Positions 1 to 6,368 of a stretch of DNA of 10,061 bases are shown piece by piece. Origin of the DNA: Comamonadaceae bacterium (GTDB lineage Bacteria; Pseudomonadota; Gammaproteobacteria; Burkholderiales; Burkholderiaceae_C); assembly GCA_947464665.1 (NCBI GenBank), contig CANHXV010000064.1:1-10061 (forward strand). Reading direction: 5' to 3'. The stretch's first letter is position 1. Each line of letters opens with the position of its first letter. The position numbers and the translations under genes are program-made. The notes below the pieces were generated by a model, which made no database searches, was not told the origin of the DNA, and was given only the letters and a program-made list of their open reading frames with translations.

Positions 1-51
1 ACGAGATTATGGCATGAAATCAATGACTTGCATGCCTGTTTGGGGCTGAAA

Positions 52-61
52 CGGCTAATTT

Positions 62-68
<7 letters not shown>
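52..68 (-). terminator. Possible terminator hairpin overlapping the rho stop codon
   Basis: A perfect 7-bp inverted repeat (52-58 CGGCTAA with 62-68 TTAGCCG, 3-nt loop) includes the rho stop codon TAA at 64-62. Read on the minus strand it is followed only by TTTC, so the U-tract is short. It could be a weak intrinsic terminator or an mRNA 3'-end stabilising hairpin for rho. The inverted repeat is seen directly; its role is inferred. Confidence 0.35.
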
Positions 69-1324
<1,256 letters not shown>

Positions 1325-1511
1325 GGATTTACCTGCGTAAAGCAACCCTCTTGGGTTGATGTCAAAAAAATCAGGGGGAGGAAGGAAATCGAAATTTCAA
1401 ACGTCTAGAAACCAAATCCCGGAAGTTGCGTCAAAAGTTAGCAATTAGACGCTATGGGCTTTCGTGAGTTTCTATCTTGAAACTGTGATGAATCCCTTTG
1501 GGAACTCAACG
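1325..1511 (-). promoter_or_regulatory. Long untranslated leader of rho
   Basis: About 187 nt separate the predicted rho transcription start from its ATG, and the minus strand has no ATG in this stretch, so no rhoL-like leader peptide with an ATG start is visible. It contains a 16-nt pure pyrimidine tract (minus strand, 1388-1373), a T7 run (1370-1364), a hairpin of CAACCC with GGGTTG around a 4-nt loop (1343-1358), a short GAAAT-TTCG-ATTTC hairpin (1385-1398), and an AGTTTC/GAAACT hairpin (1467-1484). Rho genes of other bacteria are known to be autoregulated by Rho acting in the leader, and the C-rich, G-poor tract would suit that. The motifs are observed; the autoregulation here is inferred. 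Confidence 0.45.
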
Positions 1512-1517
1512 ATGCGG

Positions 1518-1547
1518 ATTATGACAGGATTTTCTGAGGTATCGCAA
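1518..1547 (-). promoter_or_regulatory. Candidate sigma70 promoter of rho
   Basis: On the minus strand, TTGCGA (1547-1542; 4 of 6 matches to TTGACA) is followed after 18 bp by CATAAT (1523-1518; 5 of 6), preceded by TGT, which makes an extended -10. Transcription would start near 1511. It lies after the hairpins downstream of trxA, so rho could be transcribed separately from trxA. Confidence 0.55.
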
Positions 1548-1563
1548 CTAGGCTGGCCGACTC

Positions 1564-1587
1564 CCCCAAATGGCTTGGTATTTGGGG
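1564..1587. repeat. 8-bp perfect inverted repeat in the trxA-rho spacer
   Basis: CCCCAAAT (1564-1571) pairs perfectly with ATTTGGGG (1580-1587) around an 8-nt loop. Neither strand has a T-tract directly after it, so it is not a classic intrinsic terminator. It stands just downstream of the trxA hairpin at 1600-1620 and just upstream of the rho promoter, and may protect the trxA mRNA 3' end. Confidence 0.4.
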
Positions 1588-1599
1588 ATGCCGTTTTGA

Positions 1600-1620
1600 A
1601 AGTGCCTTGGATTGGCACTT
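1600..1620 (-). terminator. Hairpin just after trxA, weak terminator candidate
   Basis: On the minus strand AAGTGCC, a 7-nt loop and GGCACTT form a perfect 7-bp stem beginning 5 bases past the trxA stop, followed by TCAAAACGG. Position and strength suit a trxA 3'-end structure, but the poor T-run makes efficient intrinsic termination doubtful. Confidence 0.4.
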
Positions 1621-1625
1621 GAAAC

Positions 1626-1958
1626 TCAAGCCAACTGTTGATCAATGAAGGCTGTTAACTGAGATTTGCTCATGGCGCCCACTTTGGTGGCAGCCAATTG
1701 ACCATCTTTGAAAACCATCAAGGTTGGAATGCCCCGAATGCCAAATTTGGCGGGGATATCGCGGTTTTCATCGACATTCATTTTGGTAATTTGCAGTTTG
1801 CCTTCGTAGCCAGTTGCAACTTCGTCCAAAATGGGGGCAATCATCTTGCATGGGCCGCACCATTCAGCCCAAAAATCAACGATGACGGGCTTATTGGCTT
1901 TCAGCACATCAGTGTCAAAAGTGGCGTCGGTTGTGTGTTTGATCAAATCGCTGGCCAT
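1626..1958 (-). CDS. trxA: Thioredoxin 1 (TrxA)
   Basis: This is the small cytoplasmic thiol-disulfide oxidoreductase that, recharged by thioredoxin reductase, reduces ribonucleotide reductase, methionine sulfoxide reductases and other partners. The 110-aa protein is full length and has the canonical active site WCGPC at residues 33-37, the buried Asp of VDFWAEW, and the conserved cis-proline in GIPT (Pro78). The start is the ATG at 1958 (MASDLIKHTT) because AAGGA lies about 10 bases upstream and the family begins there. An open frame extends to 2045, but those 29 extra residues (rich in Cys, Asn and Phe) are unlike thioredoxin. It is divergent from the flavoprotein gene, with 117 bp between the two starts. 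Read in the same direction as rho; the gap and hairpins suggest partly separate transcription. Confidence 0.97.
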   Translation of the reverse strand: MASDLIKHTTDATFDTDVLKANKPVIVDFWAEWCGPCKMIAPILDEVATGYEGKLQITKMNVDENRDIPAKFGIRGIPTLMVFKDGQLAATKVGAMSKSQLTAFIDQQLA

Positions 1959-2075
1959 GGCCTGTTCCTTGTTGAAATTGAAATTACAGCTTAATCGTCT
2001 TTGTAAACTTCCTGTATTTTGACAGAAACACACAAAGTTGTTCATTCATATGCGCATCCTCATCATTTTCTCGAC

Positions 2076-3416
2076 ATGAATGCCCCTTCAGCTTATTTGC
2101 CAAAGCCCTTGAACTTGCAAGTGGCTGTCATTGGGGGCGGGCCCGCGGGCCTGATGGCCGCTCAGGTCTTGTCGAGTTTGGGACATTCCGTGCATTTATT
2201 TGATGCGATGCCATCCGTGGGCAGAAAGTTTTTATTGGCAGGGCGAGGTGGTCTTAACTTGACGCACTCAGAGGCCTTCCACCAATTTGTGAGTCGATAT
2301 GAAGCGCATGCCACGCTTTTGCAACCTCTATTGAGCGAGTGGGGCGCCGATCAATTGCGCGCTTGGGCTCAGGATTTAGGCATTGAAACATTCATTGGCA
2401 GTTCAGGCCGTGTTTTCCCCAAAGAAATGAAAGCGGCCCCCTTGCTTCGAGCTTGGTTGCATCGTTTGCGCCATCCTGAAGAAGGTACTCCCGTTGAATT
2501 TCACATGCGCCATCGATTAACGGGATTGAAAGCAATGTCTCCAGACAAGAGCAAGGGCCCGTGGATTGAATTAATTTTCCAAGTGCGCCACCTGACCTCT
2601 CCTGTGCCTGAGTTGTGCAAAGTCAGGGCTCAAGCCGTGATCATGGCACTGGGGGGTGGCAGTTGGTCCCGGTTGGGGTCTGACGGCGCATGGGTGCCTT
2701 GGCTGAATGACATGGGTGTGCCGGTTAAGCCCTTGGCCCCTTCAAATTGCGGCTTTCATGTTGCGGGTAGAGAGGGCTTGGGTTGGACACCATTTTTCTT
2801 GGCGCGTTTTGCAGGTCAGCCTTTGAAGTCCGTGGCTATCGAGTGGACCCATGCCAAGGGGCATGTCATTAGGCGGCAAGGCGAGTTTGTGGCCAGCAGC
2901 TACGGGGTGGAAGGCAGCTTGATTTATACCGCGTCGGCAGATTTGCGCCAGGCCATTCAAACTCAAGGACAGGCTGAATTCAAATTGGATTTATTGCCCG
3001 ATTGGACTCAGGAAAAAGTCAGGCAAGAGGTCTCGCACCCACGGGGCACACGCAGTTTGTCTTCTCACCTCAAGGGAAGACTTGGCATCGAGGGGGTCAA
3101 GATGGCTTTGTTGAACGAACTCTTATCGCCTTTAGTTTTGCAAGATTCAGCACAATTGGCCTTGGCCCTCAAAGGCTTGACCCTCAAGCTCACCAGCCCA
3201 AGACCTATGGACGAAGCTATCAGCACTGCGGGGGGCGTGGCTTGGGAAGGGCTCGATTCAGGGCTTCAAATCAAGGCTTTGCCAGGGGTGTTTTGTGCGG
3301 GAGAAATGTTGGATTGGGAAGCGCCCACAGGTGGCTATTTGCTCACTGCCTGCATGGCCACAGGGGTGAAAGCTGCTCAAGCTTTGCACGCACACATGAA
3401 AGGTGACGAGCCTTGA
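2076..3416 (+). CDS. FAD-dependent flavoprotein, PP_4765/TIGR03862-like, function unknown
   Basis: This 446-aa protein has the dinucleotide-binding fold of the HI0933/YhiN-type flavoproteins. The FAD-binding glycine motif VAVIGGGPAGL lies near residues 16-26, and the signature GRKFLLAGRGGLNLTHSE at 49-66. Residues about 185-205 hold a second conserved stretch (VIMALGGGSWSRLGSDG), and the C-terminus has the FAD-closing segment GEMLDWEAPTGGYLLTA. From memory, the DAMPSVGRKFL and GGLNLTHSE wording matches the PP_4765 subgroup (TIGR03862) better than E. coli YhiN. No substrate is known to me. I use the ATG at 2076; the frame is open from a TTG at 2019, but neither start has a clear Shine-Dalgarno and the shorter N-terminus suits the family. 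It ends one base before the 4.5S RNA gene on the opposite strand. Probably a single-gene unit divergent from trxA. Confidence 0.88.
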   Translation: MNAPSAYLPKPLNLQVAVIGGGPAGLMAAQVLSSLGHSVHLFDAMPSVGRKFLLAGRGGLNLTHSEAFHQFVSRYEAHATLLQPLLSEWGADQLRAWAQDLGIETFIGSSGRVFPKEMKAAPLLRAWLHRLRHPEEGTPVEFHMRHRLTGLKAMSPDKSKGPWIELIFQVRHLTSPVPELCKVRAQAVIMALGGGSWSRLGSDGAWVPWLNDMGVPVKPLAPSNCGFHVAGREGLGWTPFFLARFAGQPLKSVAIEWTHAKGHVIRRQGEFVASSYGVEGSLIYTASADLRQAIQTQGQAEFKLDLLPDWTQEKVRQEVSHPRGTRSLSSHLKGRLGIEGVKMALLNELLSPLVLQDSAQLALALKGLTLKLTSPRPMDEAISTAGGVAWEGLDSGLQIKALPGVFCAGEMLDWEAPTGGYLLTACMATGVKAAQALHAHMKGDEP

Positions 3417-3503
3417 CCCCGGCACTGGCTCTGCAGTTAGAGCTGCTTGGTTCCCCACCTGACTCGGTTGGCCGCTTTACCATGCGGGAAGGCCCGTCGG
3501 GGA
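3417..3503 (-). ncRNA. ffs: 4.5S / signal recognition particle RNA (bacterial small SRP RNA)
   Basis: On the minus strand this spacer contains the SRP RNA helix 8 core. GAG (3465-3463), then TCAGG, TGG, the GGAA tetraloop (3454-3451), CCA, AGCAG and CTC (3442-3440) form the apical hairpin that binds Ffh. E. coli 4.5S RNA has CAGGTCC-GGAA-GGAAGCAG; here the two pairs flanking the tetraloop are GG/CC instead of CC/GG, a compensatory swap that keeps the helix. The ends close with CCCCG (3502-3498) and CGGGG (3421-3417), giving about 87 nt, near the size of bacterial small SRP RNAs. Its role is to scaffold Ffh for co-translational targeting of membrane and secreted proteins. A TACAAT box sits just upstream. 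Proximity to dnaX is known elsewhere (Bacillus scr-dnaX), but here it is divergent. Exact ends are estimated from the terminal stem. Confidence 0.87.
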
Positions 3504-3505
3504 CT

Positions 3506-3534
3506 ATTGTAAGACACCGATAGAATCAACACAT
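3506..3534 (-). promoter_or_regulatory. Candidate promoter of the SRP RNA gene
   Basis: TACAAT on the minus strand (3511-3506; 5 of 6 matches to TATAAT) lies directly before the AGTCCCCG that opens the RNA. No good -35 hexamer is visible; TGTGTT at a 16-bp distance is poor. The upstream part runs into the dnaX start codon at 3533, so the promoter overlaps the 5' end of dnaX. Confidence 0.5.
3521..3526 (+). promoter_or_regulatory. Possible -10 element of dnaX
   Basis: TAGAAT (5 of 6 matches to TATAAT) ends 6 bases before the dnaX ATG at 3533, so transcription would begin at or next to the start codon. There is no convincing -35 and no Shine-Dalgarno before the ATG, which fits a leaderless message but does not prove it. 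Confidence 0.35.
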
Positions 3535-5278
3535 GTCTTATCTCGTCCTGGCACGCAAATACCGCCCTCGCAACTTCACTGAAATGGTGGGGCAGGAGCA
3601 TGTTGTGCAAGCCCTGACCAATGCCCTTGTGCAACAAAGGTTGCACCATGCCTATTTGTTCACCGGAACCAGGGGCGTGGGCAAGACAACTGTCTCGCGC
3701 ATTTTGGCCAAATCACTCAATTGCCAAGGACCTGACGGGCAGGGCGGCATCACCGCTGAGCCTTGCGGCGTTTGTCAGGCTTGCCGCGACATTGATTCAG
3801 GTCGTTTTGTCGATTACACGGAACTTGATGCTGCCTCCAATCGGGGTGTCGATGAAGTTCAAAGTTTGCTGGAGCAGGCGGTTTATAAACCGGTTCAAGG
3901 GCGCTTCAAAGTTTTCATGATTGACGAGGTTCACATGTTGACCAACACGGCCTTCAATGCCATGTTGAAAACGCTAGAAGAGCCGCCTGAGTATTTGAAG
4001 TTTGTATTGGCTACCACCGATCCCCAAAAAGTACCTGTCACTGTTTTGTCTCGGTGTTTGCAATTCAACTTGAGACCCATGGCGCCAGAGACAGTGTTTG
4101 AACATCTGACGAAGGTTTTGGCGCAAGAGAGCTTACAGGCTGAGCCCATGGCATTGAAGTTGTTGGCCCGAGCTGCCAGAGGGTCCATGCGAGATGCCTT
4201 GAGCTTGGCCGATCAAGCCATTGCATTTGGCAGTGGTCAATTGCAAGAGGCTACGGTTCGCTTGATGTTGGGCAGTGTCGATCGCAGTCATGTGATGGGC
4301 CTCATTGACGCCCTTGCCCGAGGTGATGGTGCCGCAGTCGTTGCAATCTCTGAAGGTCTGCGATTGAATGGTTTGTCTGCTGCTTCGGCTTTGGAAGACA
4401 TGTCCATGGTGTTGCAACGCATGGCCGTCTTGCAAGCAGTCCCCAGTGCTGCCGCTGAGTCGAACGATCCTGATCACCAAGAAATCTTGCGCCTTTCGCA
4501 GGCCATGCCTGCCGATGAAACGCAGTTGCTTTACAGCTTGTGTTTACACGGTCGCACAGAATTGGGCTTGGCACCCGATGAATACGCGGCGCTCACCATG
4601 GTCTTGCTCAGGCTCTTGGCTTTCAAACCCAAAGCACACCCTGTTCAACAGGCGCCTGCGCCTGCGGCTCAAAAAAAAACTTTAACGACAGCGCCACCTA
4701 GTTCACCGCCAATGCAGCCCGCGCCTGCATTTGATGTCCCTTGTGCGCCTTCAGTGACATCTGTCATTGACAAACCTGCCACCGAGATGCACGCGGCCAA
4801 TGCCAACATGGCGCCCCTTCAAGTTAAGAATTTGCCTGTCCGTCAAGCCAGTGAACCGACTGAAAGAACGGCGCCCAAAGTCTTGGTGACTACCGAAGAG
4901 GGCCATTTTTGGACTCAAACGGTCCGTCAATTGGTGGCCTCTGAATCAGTCACGGCTTTGGTGCGTGAGTTGGCTTTGCAATCGCAATTGATTGCGCGTG
5001 ATACCGATCAATGGCACCTGAGAATTGACAGTGAATCTTTGAACCAAGGTTCTGCGCGAGAGCGTTTACAAGCCGCGTTGAATGCTGCAGGTTTTGCTGT
5101 CAAGTTGGTCGTTGAAATTGGCAAAGTGACCGATTCGCCGGCACAGCGCAATGCGGCTGATATGGCTGAAAAGCAAAAAGCGGCTGAAGACTTGATTCAT
5201 TCAGACCCTATGGTTCAAGCCATGGTTCAAAATTTTGGCGCCAAAATAGTACCCGGCACAATCAAGCTTATTTCTTAA
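3533..5278 (+). CDS. dnaX: DNA polymerase III subunit tau (DnaX clamp loader)
   Basis: DnaX is the ATPase of the clamp loader that places the beta clamp on primed DNA; the full-length tau form also tethers core polymerase and DnaB helicase. The 581-aa protein shows Walker A GTRGVGKT (45-52), a zinc-binding set Cys64, Cys78, Cys81 and Cys84, the DEVH box (131-134), the arginine-finger motif SRC (173-175) and the LEEPP segment. Domain III ends near residue 365. A Pro/Ala-rich linker follows (about 365-450), then a tau-specific C-terminal domain starting near FWTQTVRQLV and ending KIVPGTIKLIS. It is a little shorter than E. coli tau (643 aa), mostly in the linker. The ATG at 3533 gives the conserved MSYLVLARKYRP start although no ribosome site is seen. 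It heads dnaX-ybaB-recR. An A9 run at codons 380-383 could yield a short gamma-like form (see separate entry). Confidence 0.97.
   Translation: MSYLVLARKYRPRNFTEMVGQEHVVQALTNALVQQRLHHAYLFTGTRGVGKTTVSRILAKSLNCQGPDGQGGITAEPCGVCQACRDIDSGRFVDYTELDAASNRGVDEVQSLLEQAVYKPVQGRFKVFMIDEVHMLTNTAFNAMLKTLEEPPEYLKFVLATTDPQKVPVTVLSRCLQFNLRPMAPETVFEHLTKVLAQESLQAEPMALKLLARAARGSMRDALSLADQAIAFGSGQLQEATVRLMLGSVDRSHVMGLIDALARGDGAAVVAISEGLRLNGLSAASALEDMSMVLQRMAVLQAVPSAAAESNDPDHQEILRLSQAMPADETQLLYSLCLHGRTELGLAPDEYAALTMVLLRLLAFKPKAHPVQQAPAPAAQKKTLTTAPPSSPPMQPAPAFDVPCAPSVTSVIDKPATEMHAANANMAPLQVKNLPVRQASEPTERTAPKVLVTTEEGHFWTQTVRQLVASESVTALVRELALQSQLIARDTDQWHLRIDSESLNQGSARERLQAALNAAGFAVKLVVEIGKVTDSPAQRNAADMAEKQKAAEDLIHSDPMVQAMVQNFGAKIVPGTIKLIS
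4671..4679 (+). other. A9 slippery tract inside dnaX
   Basis: Nine consecutive A residues, read in frame as CAA AAA AAA ACT (Q380 K381 K382 T383), sit at the start of the Pro/Ala linker, where a gamma subunit would end. They contain the heptamer A AAA AAA in the right phase for a -1 shift. A -1 shift or one extra A reaches TAG at 4699-4701 and gives 389 aa; a +1 shift or one missing A reaches TAA at 4683-4685 and gives 383 aa. A 7-bp hairpin (4711-4717 with 4725-4731) lies 32 nt downstream, rather far to stimulate a ribosome. Thermus dnaX is known to use RNA polymerase slippage on an A9 run. The tract and stops are observed; the use is inferred. Confidence 0.5.
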
Positions 5279-5297
5279 ATTTAACGGAAGGAAAAAA

Positions 5298-5621
5298 ATG
5301 TTCAACAAAGGACAACTCGCTGGCTTGATGAAGCAAGCCCAAGCCATGCAAGACAATTTAAAGAAAGCACAAGACGAATTGGCTTTTGTCGAAGTGGAAG
5401 GCTCATCTGGCAGTGGCATGGTCAAAGTTTTGATGACTTGTAAACATGCGGTCAAGCGTGTCACGATTGACCCTTCTTTACTGGCAGATGACAAGGACAT
5501 GTTGGAAGACTTGGTGGCTGCTGCCTTTAATGATGCCGTTCGACAAGCAGAAGAAGTGTCGCAGCAAAAAATGGGCAAACTGACGGCTGGCTTGCCACCT
5601 GGCATGAAGTTACCTTTCTAA
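5298..5621 (+). CDS. ybaB: YbaB/EbfC family nucleoid-associated protein
   Basis: This small DNA-binding protein is known to dimerise into a tweezer-like shape and bind the nucleoid, and is encoded between dnaX and recR in most bacteria. The 107-aa length is normal. Visible features are an N-terminal helix (MFNKGQLAGLMKQAQAMQ) with coiled-coil character, the strand region VEGSSGSGMVKVLMTCKHAV, the VTIDPSLL motif near residues 55-62, and the conserved C-terminal TAGLPPGMKLPF. The start is certain: GGAAGGA precedes the ATG by 7 bases. It follows dnaX by 19 bases and recR by 10 bases comes after, so one operon is likely. The biochemical link to RecR-dependent repair is suggested by its constant neighbourhood rather than shown here. 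Confidence 0.95.
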   Translation: MFNKGQLAGLMKQAQAMQDNLKKAQDELAFVEVEGSSGSGMVKVLMTCKHAVKRVTIDPSLLADDKDMLEDLVAAAFNDAVRQAEEVSQQKMGKLTAGLPPGMKLPF

Positions 5622-5631
5622 TTTTTAAGCC

Positions 5632-6228
5632 ATGCAAAAACCCAATTCCCATGCCTTAGATGCGCTCATTCAAGCGTTGCGGGTTTTGCCGGGAGTCGGT
5701 GCCAAATCTGCATCGCGCATGGCGTTTCACTTGATGCAGCACGAGCGCAGCGCAGCACTGCATTTGGCAAAAGCTTTAGAGCACGCTTGTGACAACGTGA
5801 AACATTGCGCCACCTGCCACACACTGACCGAAACAGATGTTTGCAGCATGTGCGCCGACCCTGAACGAGACCGAACTCAGCTGTGCGTGGTGGAAACGCC
5901 CGCAGATCAGGCTGCAATTGAAAGAACTTCTACCTTCAAAGGCCTGTACTTTGTTCTCATGGGCAAGCTCAGCCCGCTTGACGGCATTGGACCGAACGAA
6001 CTGGGCTTTGCCAAACTGTCAGAGCGTTGCAACGACGGTCTGGTGCAAGAAGTTATTCTGGCTACCAATTTCACGGGCGAAGGTGAGGCCACAGCGCACG
6101 TCATTGCTGAAATGCTGAAAAAGCGAGGCTTACGCGTCACGCGTCTTGCCAGAGGCGTACCTGCGGGCAGTGAACTTGAATATGTCGACTTGGGAACCAT
6201 CGCTCATGCTTTGGTCGACCGACGCTGA
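5632..6228 (+). CDS. recR: Recombination mediator protein RecR
   Basis: RecR acts with RecO (and RecF) to load RecA on SSB-coated gaps during gap repair and replication restart. The 198-aa protein is complete. It has a helix-hairpin-helix near the N-terminus (VLPGVGAKSASRMAFHL, about 18-34), a four-cysteine zinc finger with Cys59, Cys62, Cys71 and Cys74, a Toprim domain (LCVVETPADQAAIE onward, about 84-180) and the family's closing segment ARGVPAGSELEYVDLGTIAHAL. The ATG at 5632 is 10 bases after the ybaB stop; the ribosome site is weak, so translation may be coupled to ybaB. It is the last gene of the dnaX-ybaB-recR set. No clear terminator follows. Confidence 0.97.
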   Translation: MQKPNSHALDALIQALRVLPGVGAKSASRMAFHLMQHERSAALHLAKALEHACDNVKHCATCHTLTETDVCSMCADPERDRTQLCVVETPADQAAIERTSTFKGLYFVLMGKLSPLDGIGPNELGFAKLSERCNDGLVQEVILATNFTGEGEATAHVIAEMLKKRGLRVTRLARGVPAGSELEYVDLGTIAHALVDRR

Positions 6229-6368
6229 GCAATTGGCGATATTTGCAAACTCAGTTCTTAGTGTTCTTCATTACGTAATTACCCGCTTGGGATGTTTCCC
6301 AATGCGCCGACATCGATACCTTTGTATGCTGAACTCATCTTCGATGGGAACTATTCAAGAGGTATTGC
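6229..6368 (+). other. Spacer between recR and the solute-binding protein gene
   Basis: This 140-base spacer holds no ORF of note. It contains a 10-bp palindrome ATTACGTAAT (6270-6279) and a hairpin of TTGGGA with TCCCAA around a 4-nt loop (6287-6302), neither followed by a T-run. I could not identify a convincing -35/-10 pair. AAGAGG at 6357-6362, 6 bases before the GTG at 6369, is a good ribosome site and decides the start of the next gene. Confidence 0.4.

Noticed and set aside
6..34. Minus-strand extended -10 (TGCCATAAT) downstream of rho, perhaps for a next gene such as rpmE
   Set aside because: No -35 match and no gene visible before the window edge, so it cannot be supported.
11..36. 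GGCATG...CATGCC inverted repeat with a 14-nt loop at the left edge
   Set aside because: Six base pairs around a long loop without a T-run is weak and may be chance.
1325..1345. Seven-codon N-terminal extension of Rho from the ATG at 1345
   Set aside because: The added residues are outside the conserved Rho start MHLNELK, and the ATG at 1324 has an upstream AGG; the extension is unneeded.
1343..1375. TTGACA-like -35 directly upstream of rho on the minus strand (within TTTTTTTGACAT)
   Set aside because: At 17 bp the -10 position reads CTTTAC, a poor match; the extended -10 promoter at 1518-1547 is stronger.
1959..2045. 29-residue N-terminal extension of thioredoxin
   Set aside because: The added part is not thioredoxin-like, and AAGGA sits right before the ATG at 1958, which is the normal family start.
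2019..2075. TTG start 19 codons upstream for the flavoprotein
   Set aside because: It has no ribosome site and adds a His-rich segment not expected before the FAD-binding strand; the ATG at 2076 gives a family-like N-terminus.
3002..3406. 134-codon open frame on the plus strand inside the flavoprotein gene
   Set aside because: It is an overlapping frame of a well-supported gene, and its translation shows no recognisable domain.
5201..5605. 134-codon open frame antisense to ybaB and the dnaX end
   Set aside because: It lies opposite two well-conserved genes, and the translation has no recognisable family feature.
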